Shown: positions 27,950 to 37,524, counted from the first letter of the stretch. The stretch: 64,000 nt of DNA from Cylindrospermum sp. NIES-4074 (GCA_003994795.1 AP018269.1:4117677-4181676), one strand, 5' to 3'. Program-made: numbers and translations. Notes: generated by a model not told the origin, from the letters alone.

Positions 27950-29599
27950 ATGCTTGTACAGCATTCTCAACATAGTGAACATAAATGTGAGTTTATGAAG
28001 ACAAAAACTTTTCAGGGGTCAGCGGTGGAGAGTGTGATTACTGCTGATGTTCTAGTTTTGGGTGGAGGGCCAGCAGGTGTTTGGGCGGCACTTTCTGCGG
28101 CAGCGCAAGGTGTTCGTGTTGTCCTAGCCGATAAGGGGTATTGCGGTACTTCAGGGGCAACGGCCCCATCCAATACTGGGGCATGGTATCTTGCTAAAGG
28201 TGGACAACGTGATGCAGAAATTGAGCGTCGGCTGTCCCGCTCAACAGGACTTGCCGATCGCCATTGGTTACAGCGTGTGATCGAGCAAGCGCAAAGAGGT
28301 TTAGATGATTTAGGGAATAGCGGCTATCCCTTTCCTGTTGATGATGAAGGCAAGCAATATCGTGCTAACTTGCGCGGTGCAGATTACATGAGTTTCATGC
28401 GAAAGAGAGCGATCGCAGCTGGTGTACGCATTCTTGACCATCATCCTGCCCTAGAACTGCTTTCCTCAAATGGTGTGATTGCGGGTGCAGCAGGTATTCA
28501 TCCGCGCAGTGGAAATCGCTGGGAAGTCAGAGCAGGTGCAGTTGTACTGGCAACTGGCGGATGCGCTTTTCTGTCTCATGCACTAGGTTGCGATGGTAAT
28601 ACCGGCGACGGTTATCTCATGGGAGCAGAAGCAGGTGTAAAACTATCTGGGATGGAGTTTTCCTCACAATATGGCTTGTCCCCTGCTCATACTTCCGTCA
28701 CCAAGGGACTGACATTTTCCTTCGCCAGTTTTTACCTAGAAGATGGCTCTCCTTTACCAGAAACCGGGGAAGATCGGGCTGTACGCATTGCGCGGCAACT
28801 GATTGCGGGTGAAAAAGTATACGCTCTGATGGATCGAGGCAACCCCGTTGAACATGATTGGTTGCGCCAGGGTCAGCCCAACTGCTTTTTACCACTTGAC
28901 CGAATCGGATTAGATCCATTCAAACAACGCTTCCCAGTCACCCTACGGTCAGAAGGCACTGTTCGCGGGGTAGGTGGACTGGAAATTATCAACGATGATT
29001 GCGCTACAACAGTCCCCGGACTTTATGCTGCGGGTGATGCAGCCTCTCGTGAGAATATTACCGGGGCTGTGTCAGGGGGAGGAAGTCCTAATGCATCCTG
29101 GGCGATCGCCAGCGGCACTTGGAGTGGTCGAGCAGCAGCCCTTTTTGCTCTCTCTCTAGGGGACAAAGCCGGGACACGCTTGGTTCATGGTTTAGGTGAG
29201 GCGGGATTGCGTCCCCGTAAACAGCAAATAGAGGATGGTCTAATTACTGAAGTGATTAGTGCTGTTCAGGCTGAAACCTTACCCCTTGATGTCAATTTCT
29301 TTCGTTCTGGAAGCAGGATAGCACTGTCGCGTCAACGTCTGGATACAGTATGGACGGATGTACGCGATTATTTGGTGGGTGAAGGTCGCAATGCTCTCCG
29401 CGCACGGGAAGCAGCAGCGATGACAGCTACGGCTCGCTGGATCTGGGCTAGTGCGGATGCACGGAAGGAAAGTAGAGGAATGCACCGCCGCACAGATTTC
29501 ACAACAACAGATGCTGCACAAACACGAAGAATTTTCACTTCTGGTCTTGATGATGTTGCAGTTGTCACCGAAGAAAACCAGTGGAGAGAGGTAGCGTAA
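27950..29599 (+). CDS. AprA/fumarate-reductase-like FAD flavoprotein
   Basis: The 549-residue protein has the Rossmann motif DVLVLGGGPAGVWAALSAA near the start and the C-terminal FAD motif TTVPGLYAAGDAASRENITG, as in flavoprotein subunits of fumarate reductase, succinate dehydrogenase and APS reductase (AprA). The middle carries the family's GCDGNTGDGYLMGAEAGVKL. It is shorter than true AprA, so I do not call it APS reductase. The next gene overlaps by one base and encodes a ferredoxin with two [4Fe-4S] sites, mirroring AprBA. The substrate is unknown. The ATG at 27950 is used; one at 27995 directly before MKTKTFQG is a good alternative. Confidence 0.8.
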   Translation: MLVQHSQHSEHKCEFMKTKTFQGSAVESVITADVLVLGGGPAGVWAALSAAAQGVRVVLADKGYCGTSGATAPSNTGAWYLAKGGQRDAEIERRLSRSTGLADRHWLQRVIEQAQRGLDDLGNSGYPFPVDDEGKQYRANLRGADYMSFMRKRAIAAGVRILDHHPALELLSSNGVIAGAAGIHPRSGNRWEVRAGAVVLATGGCAFLSHALGCDGNTGDGYLMGAEAGVKLSGMEFSSQYGLSPAHTSVTKGLTFSFASFYLEDGSPLPETGEDRAVRIARQLIAGEKVYALMDRGNPVEHDWLRQGQPNCFLPLDRIGLDPFKQRFPVTLRSEGTVRGVGGLEIINDDCATTVPGLYAAGDAASRENITGAVSGGGSPNASWAIASGTWSGRAAALFALSLGDKAGTRLVHGLGEAGLRPRKQQIEDGLITEVISAVQAETLPLDVNFFRSGSRIALSRQRLDTVWTDVRDYLVGEGRNALRAREAAAMTATARWIWASADARKESRGMHRRTDFTTTDAAQTRRIFTSGLDDVAVVTEENQWREVA

Positions 29600-29949
29600 T
29601 GATTGAAATTGTTGATAGCGATCGCTGTGTCGGATGTGATATATGCGTGAACGTTTGCCCACGGGATGTCTTCGATTCTGGAAGCGACGGATTGGCCGTG
29701 ATTGCTCGCAAGTCAGATTGTCAGACTTGCTTTTTGTGTGAACTGTATTGCCCTGTGGATGCTCTTTATGTGTCACCTTATGCTGACCAAGATGATGAAG
29801 TTGAATCAGAGCAGTTAATTGCTCAAAATTTGCTGGGTAGTTACACCCGTAATATGGGTTGGCATCGGGGCAAAATGGGAGGGACTGATAAAGATCCGAC
29901 TCGACAACTCAGAGGTTTTAACAGGGTAGCGAGTGGACAAAATTCATAG
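29599..29949 (+). CDS. Ferredoxin-type protein with two [4Fe-4S] motifs
   Basis: The 116-residue protein carries DRCVGCDICVNVCP and DCQTCFLCELYCP, two CxxCxxCxxxCP motifs that bind two [4Fe-4S] clusters. The spacing and length resemble AprB-like electron carriers. Translation starts at the ATG of TAATG, one base overlapping the flavoprotein stop, so the two are made together and likely form a complex in which the ferredoxin passes electrons to or from the FAD. The last 40 residues have no recognised motif. Confidence 0.85.
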   Translation: MIEIVDSDRCVGCDICVNVCPRDVFDSGSDGLAVIARKSDCQTCFLCELYCPVDALYVSPYADQDDEVESEQLIAQNLLGSYTRNMGWHRGKMGGTDKDPTRQLRGFNRVASGQNS

Positions 29950-30166
29950 CTGAGTAGTAATGCAAAATTAAATATACATTTTTCCTCTCAAACCACCAGG
30001 AGACCTCCACCATAGCTGTATTCAACTTGGTGGCTGGTCTCTTGGAATCAGTACCATCTCTGGAGGACAGGGGTTAACGGTGACAGAAGACGCAGATGAA
30101 TTGATCAATAGTGATGCGATCGCACTGAATCAGCAGTAGTGTTAAAAAACATTGTATTTCCCCATT

Positions 30167-30838
30167 TCACGCCGCTGGGACTGTTAAACCCAGAATCCGG
30201 GCAAATCTTTCTACATAAAATTCTGTAGGATTGGCAACTTGTTGAATGGAAGGACGATGACGCAAACTTTCCCACCATTTCTGCAAACGGGGTGTTTCTG
30301 TTGGTAAAGTAAAATCACGGAACTTTTCTAAAAGTGGTAATCTTTCAAACCAAGGGTAAAAACTGATATCTACTAAACTCAAATTTTCCCCTAACCAGTA
30401 GGAACCATTACCAGACAGCTTACCTAATCCTTCTTCCTCAATATACAAAAGAGATTCTAAAAAATCTCTCCGTCCCTGTTCTTGCTCTTGTGTATCTTTA
30501 CCACGTAGGAATTTATTAAAAGCTGGGACTAAACGAGTATTAGCATAGTCAATCCAAATTCTCGCAACAGCTTTTGCAGCTGGATCATGAGGTAACAAAG
30601 CTGGTTCTGGGAATACTTCCTCTAGATATTCATTGACAATCGCAGATTCATATATTTCTACATCCCCATGTTTGATAGCAGGAACTTTACCATAGCGAGA
30701 AACCTGGGTGAAAGCTTCTGGTTTGTTCTGTAAGTCAATTTCAATCGGTGTAAAATCAATTCCTTTTTCCAGCAACACCACACGGGTTCTTTGGGAAAAA
30801 GTAGAAGCTTTAGCAAAGTAAAGTTGTAAACTACTCAT
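30167..30838 (-). CDS. Glutathione S-transferase
   Basis: The 223-residue protein has the thioredoxin-like GST N-domain ([19 protein letters not shown], then [25 protein letters not shown] with the glutathione-binding Pro and Glu-Ser) and the helical C-domain beginning at about residue 90. An N-terminal Ser (residues 11-15) is the probable activating residue. It transfers or removes glutathione from electrophiles and is on the opposite strand to the cluster before it. A second, longer GST lies at 32146. Confidence 0.87.
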   Translation of the reverse strand: MSSLQLYFAKASTFSQRTRVVLLEKGIDFTPIEIDLQNKPEAFTQVSRYGKVPAIKHGDVEIYESAIVNEYLEEVFPEPALLPHDPAAKAVARIWIDYANTRLVPAFNKFLRGKDTQEQEQGRRDFLESLLYIEEEGLGKLSGNGSYWLGENLSLVDISFYPWFERLPLLEKFRDFTLPTETPRLQKWWESLRHRPSIQQVANPTEFYVERFARILGLTVPAA

Positions 30839-31484
30839 TTATTCCTTTCGTTGATTGGGATTTGTCTGAATTTTTGGTAAATTGCAAAAATTGCCAGTTC
30901 AATGACAGCCAAAGACAGAAGTAAAGCAAGTTCACTCCTACAAGTTAAATTATTTGACTGGTAAGCTACCAGTGTTCAAAAATTACTACTGTTCATCGGT
31001 CGGCTTAAAGTATTATTACAGGAGTATTCCATATTCTTCACTAAAAAACAAGTCTTTAAGCAAACATTTCTTCTCAAAATGTAGAGCCAAAATACCCCAT
31101 AATTTAATACTTGCCCATAGCTTACCTTCAGTAGCGCGTTCATTGCCGGGGCGCTCAATGCTGTAGCAAAAAATAAAAGTTTTAGAGATTTTCCACACTA
31201 ATATTAACCGTATATTTACAAATAAATTTAGTAATAAAAATAACTTTAATTTGCGAAGATACTTGTGGGAAGTACAGGCGCATGTTGTCGCAATCTGAAC
31301 ATCTCATGGTGAGAGCGGAATTAGTAACCCAATTATACTAGGGACTTGATTTTCTCAGAATTTATATGGTAGTCTGTTTTTATTCTTAATCTACTATTAA
31401 TTGATAAAGTTAGCGTACTTTAATTACAGAGTGAGCTTGTCACTCTGTGAAATCTGAGTTTTTAGCAACCGGAAATCTCCTTTT
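30839..31484. other. Intergenic region between divergent GST and methyltransferase genes
   Basis: No gene is supported in these 646 bases, although overlapping short open frames occur on both strands. The sequence should contain both divergent promoters. An 8-base inverted repeat with a 5-base loop (CAGAGTGA...TCACTCTG, 31427-31447) lies 38 bases before the methyltransferase start and could be a leader hairpin or operator. Confidence 0.5.
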
Positions 31485-32141
31485 ATGCCAAAAGATTGGT
31501 TGGAATGGCACGATCTTTACAACACTGAACCCAAATTACAGCAGCGTCTAGAAATCGTGCGGGAATATATTTCCTATAGTTTGGATAACTCCCCAACAGG
31601 GAACATTCGTGTAGTTAGTGCTTGCGCCGGTGATGGAAGAGATTTATTAGGAACCTTAGCAAATCACCCTCGCGCTAAAGATGTATATGCAAGATTGATA
31701 GAAATCAATCCTCAGTTAGTTGAACGTGGCCGCGCAACTATAGAATCATTAGGTTTAACAAAGCAAATTGATTTTATCAACGGTGATGCAACTGCTGCTG
31801 TTAACTATGTAGGAGCAGTACCAGCAGACATTGTGATCGTATGCGGAATTTTTGGTAATTTAGCTGATGAAAACGAACTCAATCGCTTATTGGGTAATCT
31901 GAGTTTTCTGAGTAAAAAAGGTGCATTTGTCCTTTGGACTCGCGGGCATTCTAATGGTATTGCTCACTCAGAAACTGTACGTAAATACTTCCATGAATTT
32001 GGTTTCGAGGAAGTTAACTTTAAACTCACAGCAACGGGGGATATGGGAGTAGGTATTCATCGTTATTTAGGTGAAAGCCTAAGTGTACCAAAAGAGCAAA
32101 ATTTATTCGTGTTTTCCGGTGTTTCAAATAAGGCGAGGTGA
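31485..32141 (+). CDS. Class I SAM-dependent methyltransferase
   Basis: The 218-residue product has a SAM-binding motif I at IRVVSACAGDGRDLLG, an acidic residue in YARLIEINPQLVERG (motif II), and QIDFINGDATAAV (motif III). The target is unknown. The stop is 4 bases before the ATG of the GST-like gene, with which it forms an operon. Possible roles include methylation of a thiol or glutathione-derived product, which is only inference from its neighbour. Confidence 0.8.
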   Translation: MPKDWLEWHDLYNTEPKLQQRLEIVREYISYSLDNSPTGNIRVVSACAGDGRDLLGTLANHPRAKDVYARLIEINPQLVERGRATIESLGLTKQIDFINGDATAAVNYVGAVPADIVIVCGIFGNLADENELNRLLGNLSFLSKKGAFVLWTRGHSNGIAHSETVRKYFHEFGFEEVNFKLTATGDMGVGIHRYLGESLSVPKEQNLFVFSGVSNKAR

Positions 32142-32145
32142 AAAA

Positions 32146-33375
32146 ATGTCCTTTTCAAGTACCATATCAAACACAATATCTAATTGGGAAGAACTGTTAG
32201 AAATCGCTCGACAAAATACACCTGCCCGTCGAGTCAAAAGACCAGGACAATCTCCTTCTACTGCCCCTATTCCCAGTAGTCTCCATAAATTACCACCAGA
32301 CAAAAAAGCTCCAATTTTATTATATCGTGATAGTAACTCTTGGTGTCCTTTTTGCGAACGGGTTTGGTTTGCTTTAGAAGAAAAAGAAATTCCCTTTGAA
32401 ACTGAATTTATTGATTTGAGTAATAAGCCTAAATGGTATACAGATTTAGTGCCCACAACTCTTGTCCCCGCAGCATATATTGAGGGTAAGTTAGTTTATG
32501 AATCTAAAGACATTCTCTTAGAATTGGAAGAACGCTTTGGCGAAACTTTGCTGCCTGAAAATCCTGAAGAAAATGCTGTTGCTAGAGAATGGGTTGAGGA
32601 AGCTGAAACTAATGGATTTAGAAATATTGCTTATAAATTTCTCAGAGAAACCCCTGAAAATGCTGATGAATTAACAAATTTACGGGCAGAATTTGAATCT
32701 AAATTAGACGAAATTGAGAAAAGTTTAGGTAAATATCCAGGCTCTTACTTTTTGTCAACCTTTAGCCTGGTAGATATCATGTATAGTCCCCATTTAGATA
32801 GATTGGCGGCTAATTTACCAGTGTATAAGGGATATCATATCAAAGGAAATCCCCGTTTTCCACTGATTAATGCTTGGTTTGCAGCACTCAAACAGCGTCC
32901 TGCTTACAACCGAGTTAAGTCAGACAATATTACTAATAATTTACTTTTGCGACGCAGATTTGGTGTAGAACCTATTGGTAATCCCTTACCTTTAGATTTA
33001 GCAGAAAGTGAGTTTATTGAATATCGAGCGGAAGCGGCTGAAAGATTAAGTGATAATCGAGAAGTTGCTATTGGCGATATTCTGAAAAACTCTGGAGTTC
33101 AATCTTTAGCTGTAGATGGTGATATCTCGACAGTTAAAGAAGCTGTTGATTTTCACCTCAGATTACTAGCTGATTATCTCATTAATGGTAATGGCGCACC
33201 ATTGCCTGGTGGTAGAACGGGCGGTAAAGAAAGTATCGATCCCATTATTGCCGCTACTGGAGCTATTACACTGGCATATCTAAGAAATCGCATTTGTGCG
33301 CCACGAGATATGAGTGCAGGTGCTGCAACTGCATTTCGCGCCGCAGCAGATAAGGTTTTGGCTTCTATTTATTAA
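32146..33375 (+). CDS. Glutathione transferase-like protein with long C-terminal extension
   Basis: The 409-residue protein has a GST N-domain with a CPFC-type active site (SWCPFCERVWFALEEKEIPF) and IEGKLVYESKDILLELEERFG. The C-domain follows from about residue 130 to 260. About 140 extra residues at the end (from LPLDLAESEFIEYRAEAAERL) form a helical domain, unlike ordinary 200-240-residue GSTs. The ATG at 32146 has AGGCGAGG ahead of it; the upstream open frame from 32083 only overlaps the methyltransferase gene. Function is probably thiol transfer or reductive removal of glutathione, by family. Confidence 0.82.
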   Translation: MSFSSTISNTISNWEELLEIARQNTPARRVKRPGQSPSTAPIPSSLHKLPPDKKAPILLYRDSNSWCPFCERVWFALEEKEIPFETEFIDLSNKPKWYTDLVPTTLVPAAYIEGKLVYESKDILLELEERFGETLLPENPEENAVAREWVEEAETNGFRNIAYKFLRETPENADELTNLRAEFESKLDEIEKSLGKYPGSYFLSTFSLVDIMYSPHLDRLAANLPVYKGYHIKGNPRFPLINAWFAALKQRPAYNRVKSDNITNNLLLRRRFGVEPIGNPLPLDLAESEFIEYRAEAAERLSDNREVAIGDILKNSGVQSLAVDGDISTVKEAVDFHLRLLADYLINGNGAPLPGGRTGGKESIDPIIAATGAITLAYLRNRICAPRDMSAGAATAFRAAADKVLASIY

Positions 33376-33802
33376 TTTTGAGACAAAAAACTTCCGCACA
33401 AGCATCTGTAAAGTGATTCTGCAATCAGCCTACGATAAATCAGCCAACGTATATAAAATATAGGTTTTAATCGCCTGTAACGCTTATTTAGTAAGTTTAT
33501 AGGCGATTTTTACACGTTAGAGAAATGTATTAATTATATTGTCTATGTTTTGGGGCAATGTGTTAAGTTATCGTACTCAGCTGCGATCGCTTCTAACGCC
33601 TGTCGTCAAAAGCCTGTTTGTGATTATCACTCGCAAACAGACTTAACTGATATCTTGCACCATTTTTAATTAACCCAAAGGTGGGCAATGCCCGTGACGC
33701 AAGAATCGGGGTTTCATGGCAATAAAAGCATTGCCCACCCTACAAAAATTGGCATTCAATAACTGGTGCAAGACGTGAGTTAACTTGTTTTCTAGTTTTT
33801 AA
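33376..33802. other. Intergenic region carrying copy 2 of the 109-base repeat
   Basis: Between the converging GST and DUF2267 genes the 427 bases hold an inverted repeat around TCGCCTGTAACG and GGCGATTTTT (33470-33510) that can terminate the GST transcript, a pair of GTTTGTGATTATCACTCGCAAAC-like arms near 33617, and copy 2 of the 109-base repeat. No gene is visible. Confidence 0.6.
33645..33753. repeat. 109-base dispersed repeat, copy 2
   Basis: This stretch is nearly identical to 17723-17831 and in the same orientation. The inverted repeat GGTGGGCAATGC...GCATTGCCCACC is perfect here. The outer half-sites CTTGCACCA and TGGTGCAAGA (33761) also form a terminal inverted repeat in this copy. Confidence 0.85.
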
Positions 33803-34342
33803 TTAAGCTTGCTCCCAGAGTTCACGTACATGATCGGGCAGCCAGCTAGCAATTTCCTCAATCCGCTCCGGGGAAAGTTCGTCTTTAGTAGCAGAAAACA
33901 CCGCTCTAACCGCTTGCTCCCGCTCGACTGTTGCCGGCTTTCCACTTTCATTTGCAACTCGGAACAAAAAGCGATCTGAATCTATCTTGAAGATGCCTGG
34001 GCCTTGCCAAGGTGGACGAACCCGGCTCAAAAATCCTACTATTGGATTAGTGTCTTTCCAGAGATCAGCTACCTCGAACTGGAGTGCTTTCTCATCAGTG
34101 GGTACAGCCTCTGTATGTAGTTCTGCTTCAACGCGATCGCTGGCTTCGGTCGTCATTAAGTCACGCATAACACGAAACACTACTTCGGTAAAGTCTCTTG
34201 CATCATATAAATCTGCAAATCCGGCTTTCACCATAACCTTTTCCAAGAACGAGCGATGTTCATTGGCGATCGCAGTTCGAGAATCTTCAATTTCCGTTGG
34301 GTCAATTTCTGGAATGTTTGTTCTAAATGTTTGATCTGGCAT
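33803..34342 (-). CDS. DUF2267 family protein
   Basis: The 179-residue protein carries the DUF2267 arrangement: SFLEKVMVKAGFADLYDARDFTEVVFRVMRDL, a charged middle, and a second related half beginning at about residue 125 and ending ASWLPDHVRELWEQA. The two halves resemble each other, as in other DUF2267 proteins, where paired domains are usual. The function is unknown. No signal or membrane segment is present. The gene starts within a long divergent spacer facing the P450 gene. Confidence 0.75.
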   Translation of the reverse strand: MPDQTFRTNIPEIDPTEIEDSRTAIANEHRSFLEKVMVKAGFADLYDARDFTEVVFRVMRDLMTTEASDRVEAELHTEAVPTDEKALQFEVADLWKDTNPIVGFLSRVRPPWQGPGIFKIDSDRFLFRVANESGKPATVEREQAVRAVFSATKDELSPERIEEIASWLPDHVRELWEQA

Positions 34343-34590
34343 TGTTTTTCCCTTATGCTCCTTAACATTAAGTCTTTAAGCTTATCTATGTAAGGTCGCA
34401 CAATTCAAAAATGCTTGGGATCACCCAAAAGTCTGAGATGTCTTATTACCGCGTGTATAAATATAGAAATTAGGGAAAATTGTAAACACTCTTCCCTCCG
34501 ACCTTGCTTCCATATAGAAAGCGTATAAACGGAACTGGATGCAATACGTTATTATTCGGTTAACCTCACGTTTCTGTTTAAGGGGGATTT

Positions 34591-36144
34591 ATGTTCCAAG
34601 AGATTGCGGCTCAGATTGCTTTTTCTTCCTCATCTCTAAATTTATTCACAGTTTTAGGCGTTACTAGCACAGCGGGAATACTTGGTTGGCGGTGGTGGAA
34701 ACAAAAGAATGCTTACAAATCTCTACAGTCACTTCCCTCTCCTCCCAAACACTGGCTGTTAGGAAATATTCCTCAAGTATTAGCAGCAGTCAAACAAAAG
34801 AAATTTTTCCAATTATTATTTGATTGGAGCCAGCAGCTAGGCCCGATGTATGTTTACTGGACTGGCAATCCAATTGTTGTTTTGAGTAAGCCAAAGGTCA
34901 TCGAAGATACCATTGTCAACGGAATGAGAGACGGTAGCTTAGTTAGGTCTGAGCGGGCAAGCAAAGCTTGGAACGACATCGGAGGGCCCATTCTTTTGGG
35001 TCAAAGCGGAACCGAGTGGCAGTGGCGGCGCAAAGCTTGGAACCCCGAATTCAGTTCTAGCAGTCTCTCCAAATATGTGGATATTATTAGCCAAGCTTGC
35101 GAACAAGTCATCGAGAAAATTCAGGAAGCTGCGCCACCAAAAGAACTTCAGGTAGATCCTCTGTTTGTAGAACTGACGATGAGGGTGATTTCTTCTCTAG
35201 TATTGGGTATTCCTGTAGATGGAAAAACCGCAAGTCCTGAAGGGCCACCCCTTGATGTTCTCAAGGTATACGAAGCGATGTCTATTCTAACCTATCGGTT
35301 CCTAAGGGTAGCTACTGGCGAGAAGATGTGGATGAAATATCTACCAACTGAAAATTCACGAGATTATTGGGCAGCAAGGCGATATTTAGAGGAGTTTCTT
35401 ACTCCCCGTGTAGACTTAGCTTTGCAGATAAGAGAACAAAACAAGACCGATTTAGGACAGGTAAGTTCTTTGTTCCAAGAATCAATGTTAGTGAAAATAG
35501 CTGCCAAAGAACCAAACTACAATCGGGAATCACTAATAGCAGAAACTATTGAACTTCTACTAGCTGGTACTGATACAACAGCCCATACTTTATCCTTTGC
35601 AGTAGCAGAGTTATCCTTAAATCCAAGGGTTTTTCAGCAGGCACAGGTTGTGGTTGACCAAGTTTGGCAAAGTCAAGGCGCTATTAATACAGAAAGCTTC
35701 AAAGAATTGAGTTACATCCGCGCTATTATTAAGGAAACCTTGCGCCTTTATTCCGTAGCTTCCGGCTCAAATTCATTGGAGGCTAAACGAGAAATTGTAA
35801 TTGAGGGTCAGGTGATTCCTCGTGGCGCGAAAATATTCTGGTCAATGCTTGCGGCTGGACGAGATCCAGAAGTTTACTCTCATCCTGAAGAATTTCTGCC
35901 GGAACGTTGGTTAGACAAAAGTAAGGAAATTAGTCAACTGCCGATGATAGACTTTGGCTCAGGTTCTCATCGTTGCTTGGGTGAGCATTTGTCTATGCTG
36001 GAAGCAACGGTGATGCTGGCGCTACTGTTGCACTACTTTGATTGGGAGTTGGTCAATGGTCGTTCATCTGTGGAACAGTTACAGCAGAACCTTTTGATTT
36101 ATCCATCTGATAGAATGCCAGTGCGCTTTCGGTTGAGAAAGTAG
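34591..36144 (+). CDS. Cytochrome P450 with N-terminal membrane anchor
   Basis: The 517-residue protein is a P450 mono-oxygenase. The heme-thiolate motif FGSGSHRCLGEHL contains Cys462, the I-helix has LLAGTDTTAHT, and the K-helix has ETLRLYSVA (ExxR). A hydrophobic segment near residues 15-35 followed by the Pro-rich LPSPPKHWLLG is a eukaryotic-like membrane anchor. It stands alone: no ferredoxin, reductase or terpene synthase gene is adjacent, so the substrate cannot be inferred. The start has GGGGGA eight bases upstream. Confidence 0.92.
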   Translation: MFQEIAAQIAFSSSSLNLFTVLGVTSTAGILGWRWWKQKNAYKSLQSLPSPPKHWLLGNIPQVLAAVKQKKFFQLLFDWSQQLGPMYVYWTGNPIVVLSKPKVIEDTIVNGMRDGSLVRSERASKAWNDIGGPILLGQSGTEWQWRRKAWNPEFSSSSLSKYVDIISQACEQVIEKIQEAAPPKELQVDPLFVELTMRVISSLVLGIPVDGKTASPEGPPLDVLKVYEAMSILTYRFLRVATGEKMWMKYLPTENSRDYWAARRYLEEFLTPRVDLALQIREQNKTDLGQVSSLFQESMLVKIAAKEPNYNRESLIAETIELLLAGTDTTAHTLSFAVAELSLNPRVFQQAQVVVDQVWQSQGAINTESFKELSYIRAIIKETLRLYSVASGSNSLEAKREIVIEGQVIPRGAKIFWSMLAAGRDPEVYSHPEEFLPERWLDKSKEISQLPMIDFGSGSHRCLGEHLSMLEATVMLALLLHYFDWELVNGRSSVEQLQQNLLIYPSDRMPVRFRLRK

Positions 36145-37054
36145 CGATGGTGCGGAGTGTGCGCTAAAAGCGAAGCGATCGCCAGAAATTAACTTCTCTG
36201 CAAGAGGCTACGCCAACGCTAGTGCCGTAGGCAATCACTTCTAGCATAGGCGATCGCGCTTCTCTATGCGCGGCTAGGTAGCTCGCTTCTCTTTCCTTCT
36301 TGTACCTCACGCTTGTCGAGAAATGCTATAAGAGACATTGCGTTTTTTGAGTACAGGGTTTCAAACCCTATAATTGAGAAAGAAACCATCCTCAAGCACC
36401 AGCCCAGATGGCTTTGCGGTTGAGTACAAAAATTCCCGCACCCCCCCTCGAAAATGCTAGTACCCCGTTCCCTAAATACTAGCCCCCATACCCCAATTAA
36501 TTTTTTAAAGACTTATCAGGCAAGGATTCTAGGCTTTGAGTACCAAGTTAATGAATTTAATAATTTTAATTCGGCTGATGTAAAGTGTTGTGTGGAGGGG
36601 CGGCTGATATAAATCATTTAGGATTTACGCAGAGATTCCCCTCTACCCCCCGAAGTTCCCAGACGCAAGTTTGGAGAATGAGGGGGGACTTCTTAACCCC
36701 CCACCGCTTTCTCGGAATTTAAAATTAATAATTAAAAATTAAAAAAGCAGACTATACAAGCTTTTTGCTGATTTTTAATTATTGGTTAACTTACGCCGTA
36801 CTGTACTAGTAGGATAAAAAAAACCGCATGGTTAAATTCAAAATTCAAAAAAGTAAGAATGCAGAACAAATAAATTAATTCATGGGTAAGGGCGAAGATT
36901 TCTGTGCCCTTGTTTACAACTCATAAATAAATTTAGGAATTCTAATTTTTAATTTTGAATTTCTTCAAACAATGTTGAAATATAAAAATGCTGGGATAAA
37001 CCGCCAGATACATTTAATTACTGGCTGAATACGACCTAGCAAGGGAGAGCCAAG
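36145..37054. other. Repeat-rich intergenic region of about 900 bases
   Basis: No gene is visible. It contains several HIP1 octamers and related inverted repeats between 36165 and 36300, a hairpin AGGGTTTCAAACCCT at 36355-36369, a C-rich and G-rich stretch with complementary parts (36640-36710), and a dispersed repeat related to 25075 at about 36733-36783. The final 100 bases before 37055 should carry the promoter of the next small gene. Confidence 0.5.
36733..36783. repeat. Dispersed repeat, related to 25075-25125
   Basis: The sequence beginning AATTAAAAAAGCAGACTATA and ending TTTTTAATTATTGGTTA matches 25075-25125 (AACTAAAAAAGCAGGCTACA and TTTTTAATTGTTCGTTA) at roughly four out of five positions. 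The outer ends AATTAAAAA and TTTTTAATT are inverted, so it looks like a short hairpin element. Confidence 0.55.
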
Positions 37055-37483
37055 ATGAAAGTCAAACTTTTAAATGTGCTTACAGTTTGTGTAGTTACTT
37101 TAGCGGTACTTTCTCCAGGGCTAGTAGTATTTGGGGTCATTTGGGGAAGACATATAGAGTTCGTTAAGACACAGAATTTATCCTGTGAATTTAGCAATAA
37201 TGTGAAAGGTAATAACGCCTTATCTCCCCAAGCACAAGGTACAAATACTTCTCAATATCAGACTAACACAAAATTATCTAACCGTCCTTTTTTGAGGCAA
37301 ATGCAAATTGATACTGAGCAATATCAACTCGCCACTATTATGCAATGGTTGTTCTTATTTACGCCTATTTGCATTGGGTTAGGGATTATTGGTTATGACA
37401 GGTATCTTGTGTATCGTGCTGCTGTTTTAAAAGAGCAAGTTGAAATGTTAGAAAGACTGTGGCAGCACAGTATTGAGCAATAA
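37055..37483 (+). CDS. Small membrane protein of unknown function
   Basis: The 142-residue product has two hydrophobic segments, at about 8-30 (VLTVCVVTLAVLSPGLVVFGVIW) and 94-115 (TIMQWLFLFTPICIGLGIIGY), separated by a polar, Gln/Asn/Thr-rich loop of about 60 residues. The C-terminus is a charged helix. The start has GGGAGAGCC upstream. No family is recognised. It is followed on the same strand, 41 bases later, by two further small genes. Confidence 0.6.
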   Translation: MKVKLLNVLTVCVVTLAVLSPGLVVFGVIWGRHIEFVKTQNLSCEFSNNVKGNNALSPQAQGTNTSQYQTNTKLSNRPFLRQMQIDTEQYQLATIMQWLFLFTPICIGLGIIGYDRYLVYRAAVLKEQVEMLERLWQHSIEQ

Positions 37484-37524
37484 ACGATTCAAAGTTCACT
37501 CCCACTAAAATAAACAAATTCACC

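Noticed and set aside
29972-30139. A 55-codon open frame after the ferredoxin gene, including CIQLGGWSLGISTISGG
   Set aside because: It has no start codon and no recognised family. It might be a decayed gene end, but the support is too weak to list it.
30954-31198. Overlapping short frames on both strands between the GST and the methyltransferase
   Set aside because: Frames on both strands overlap each other, have no ribosome sites, and show no protein-like pattern.
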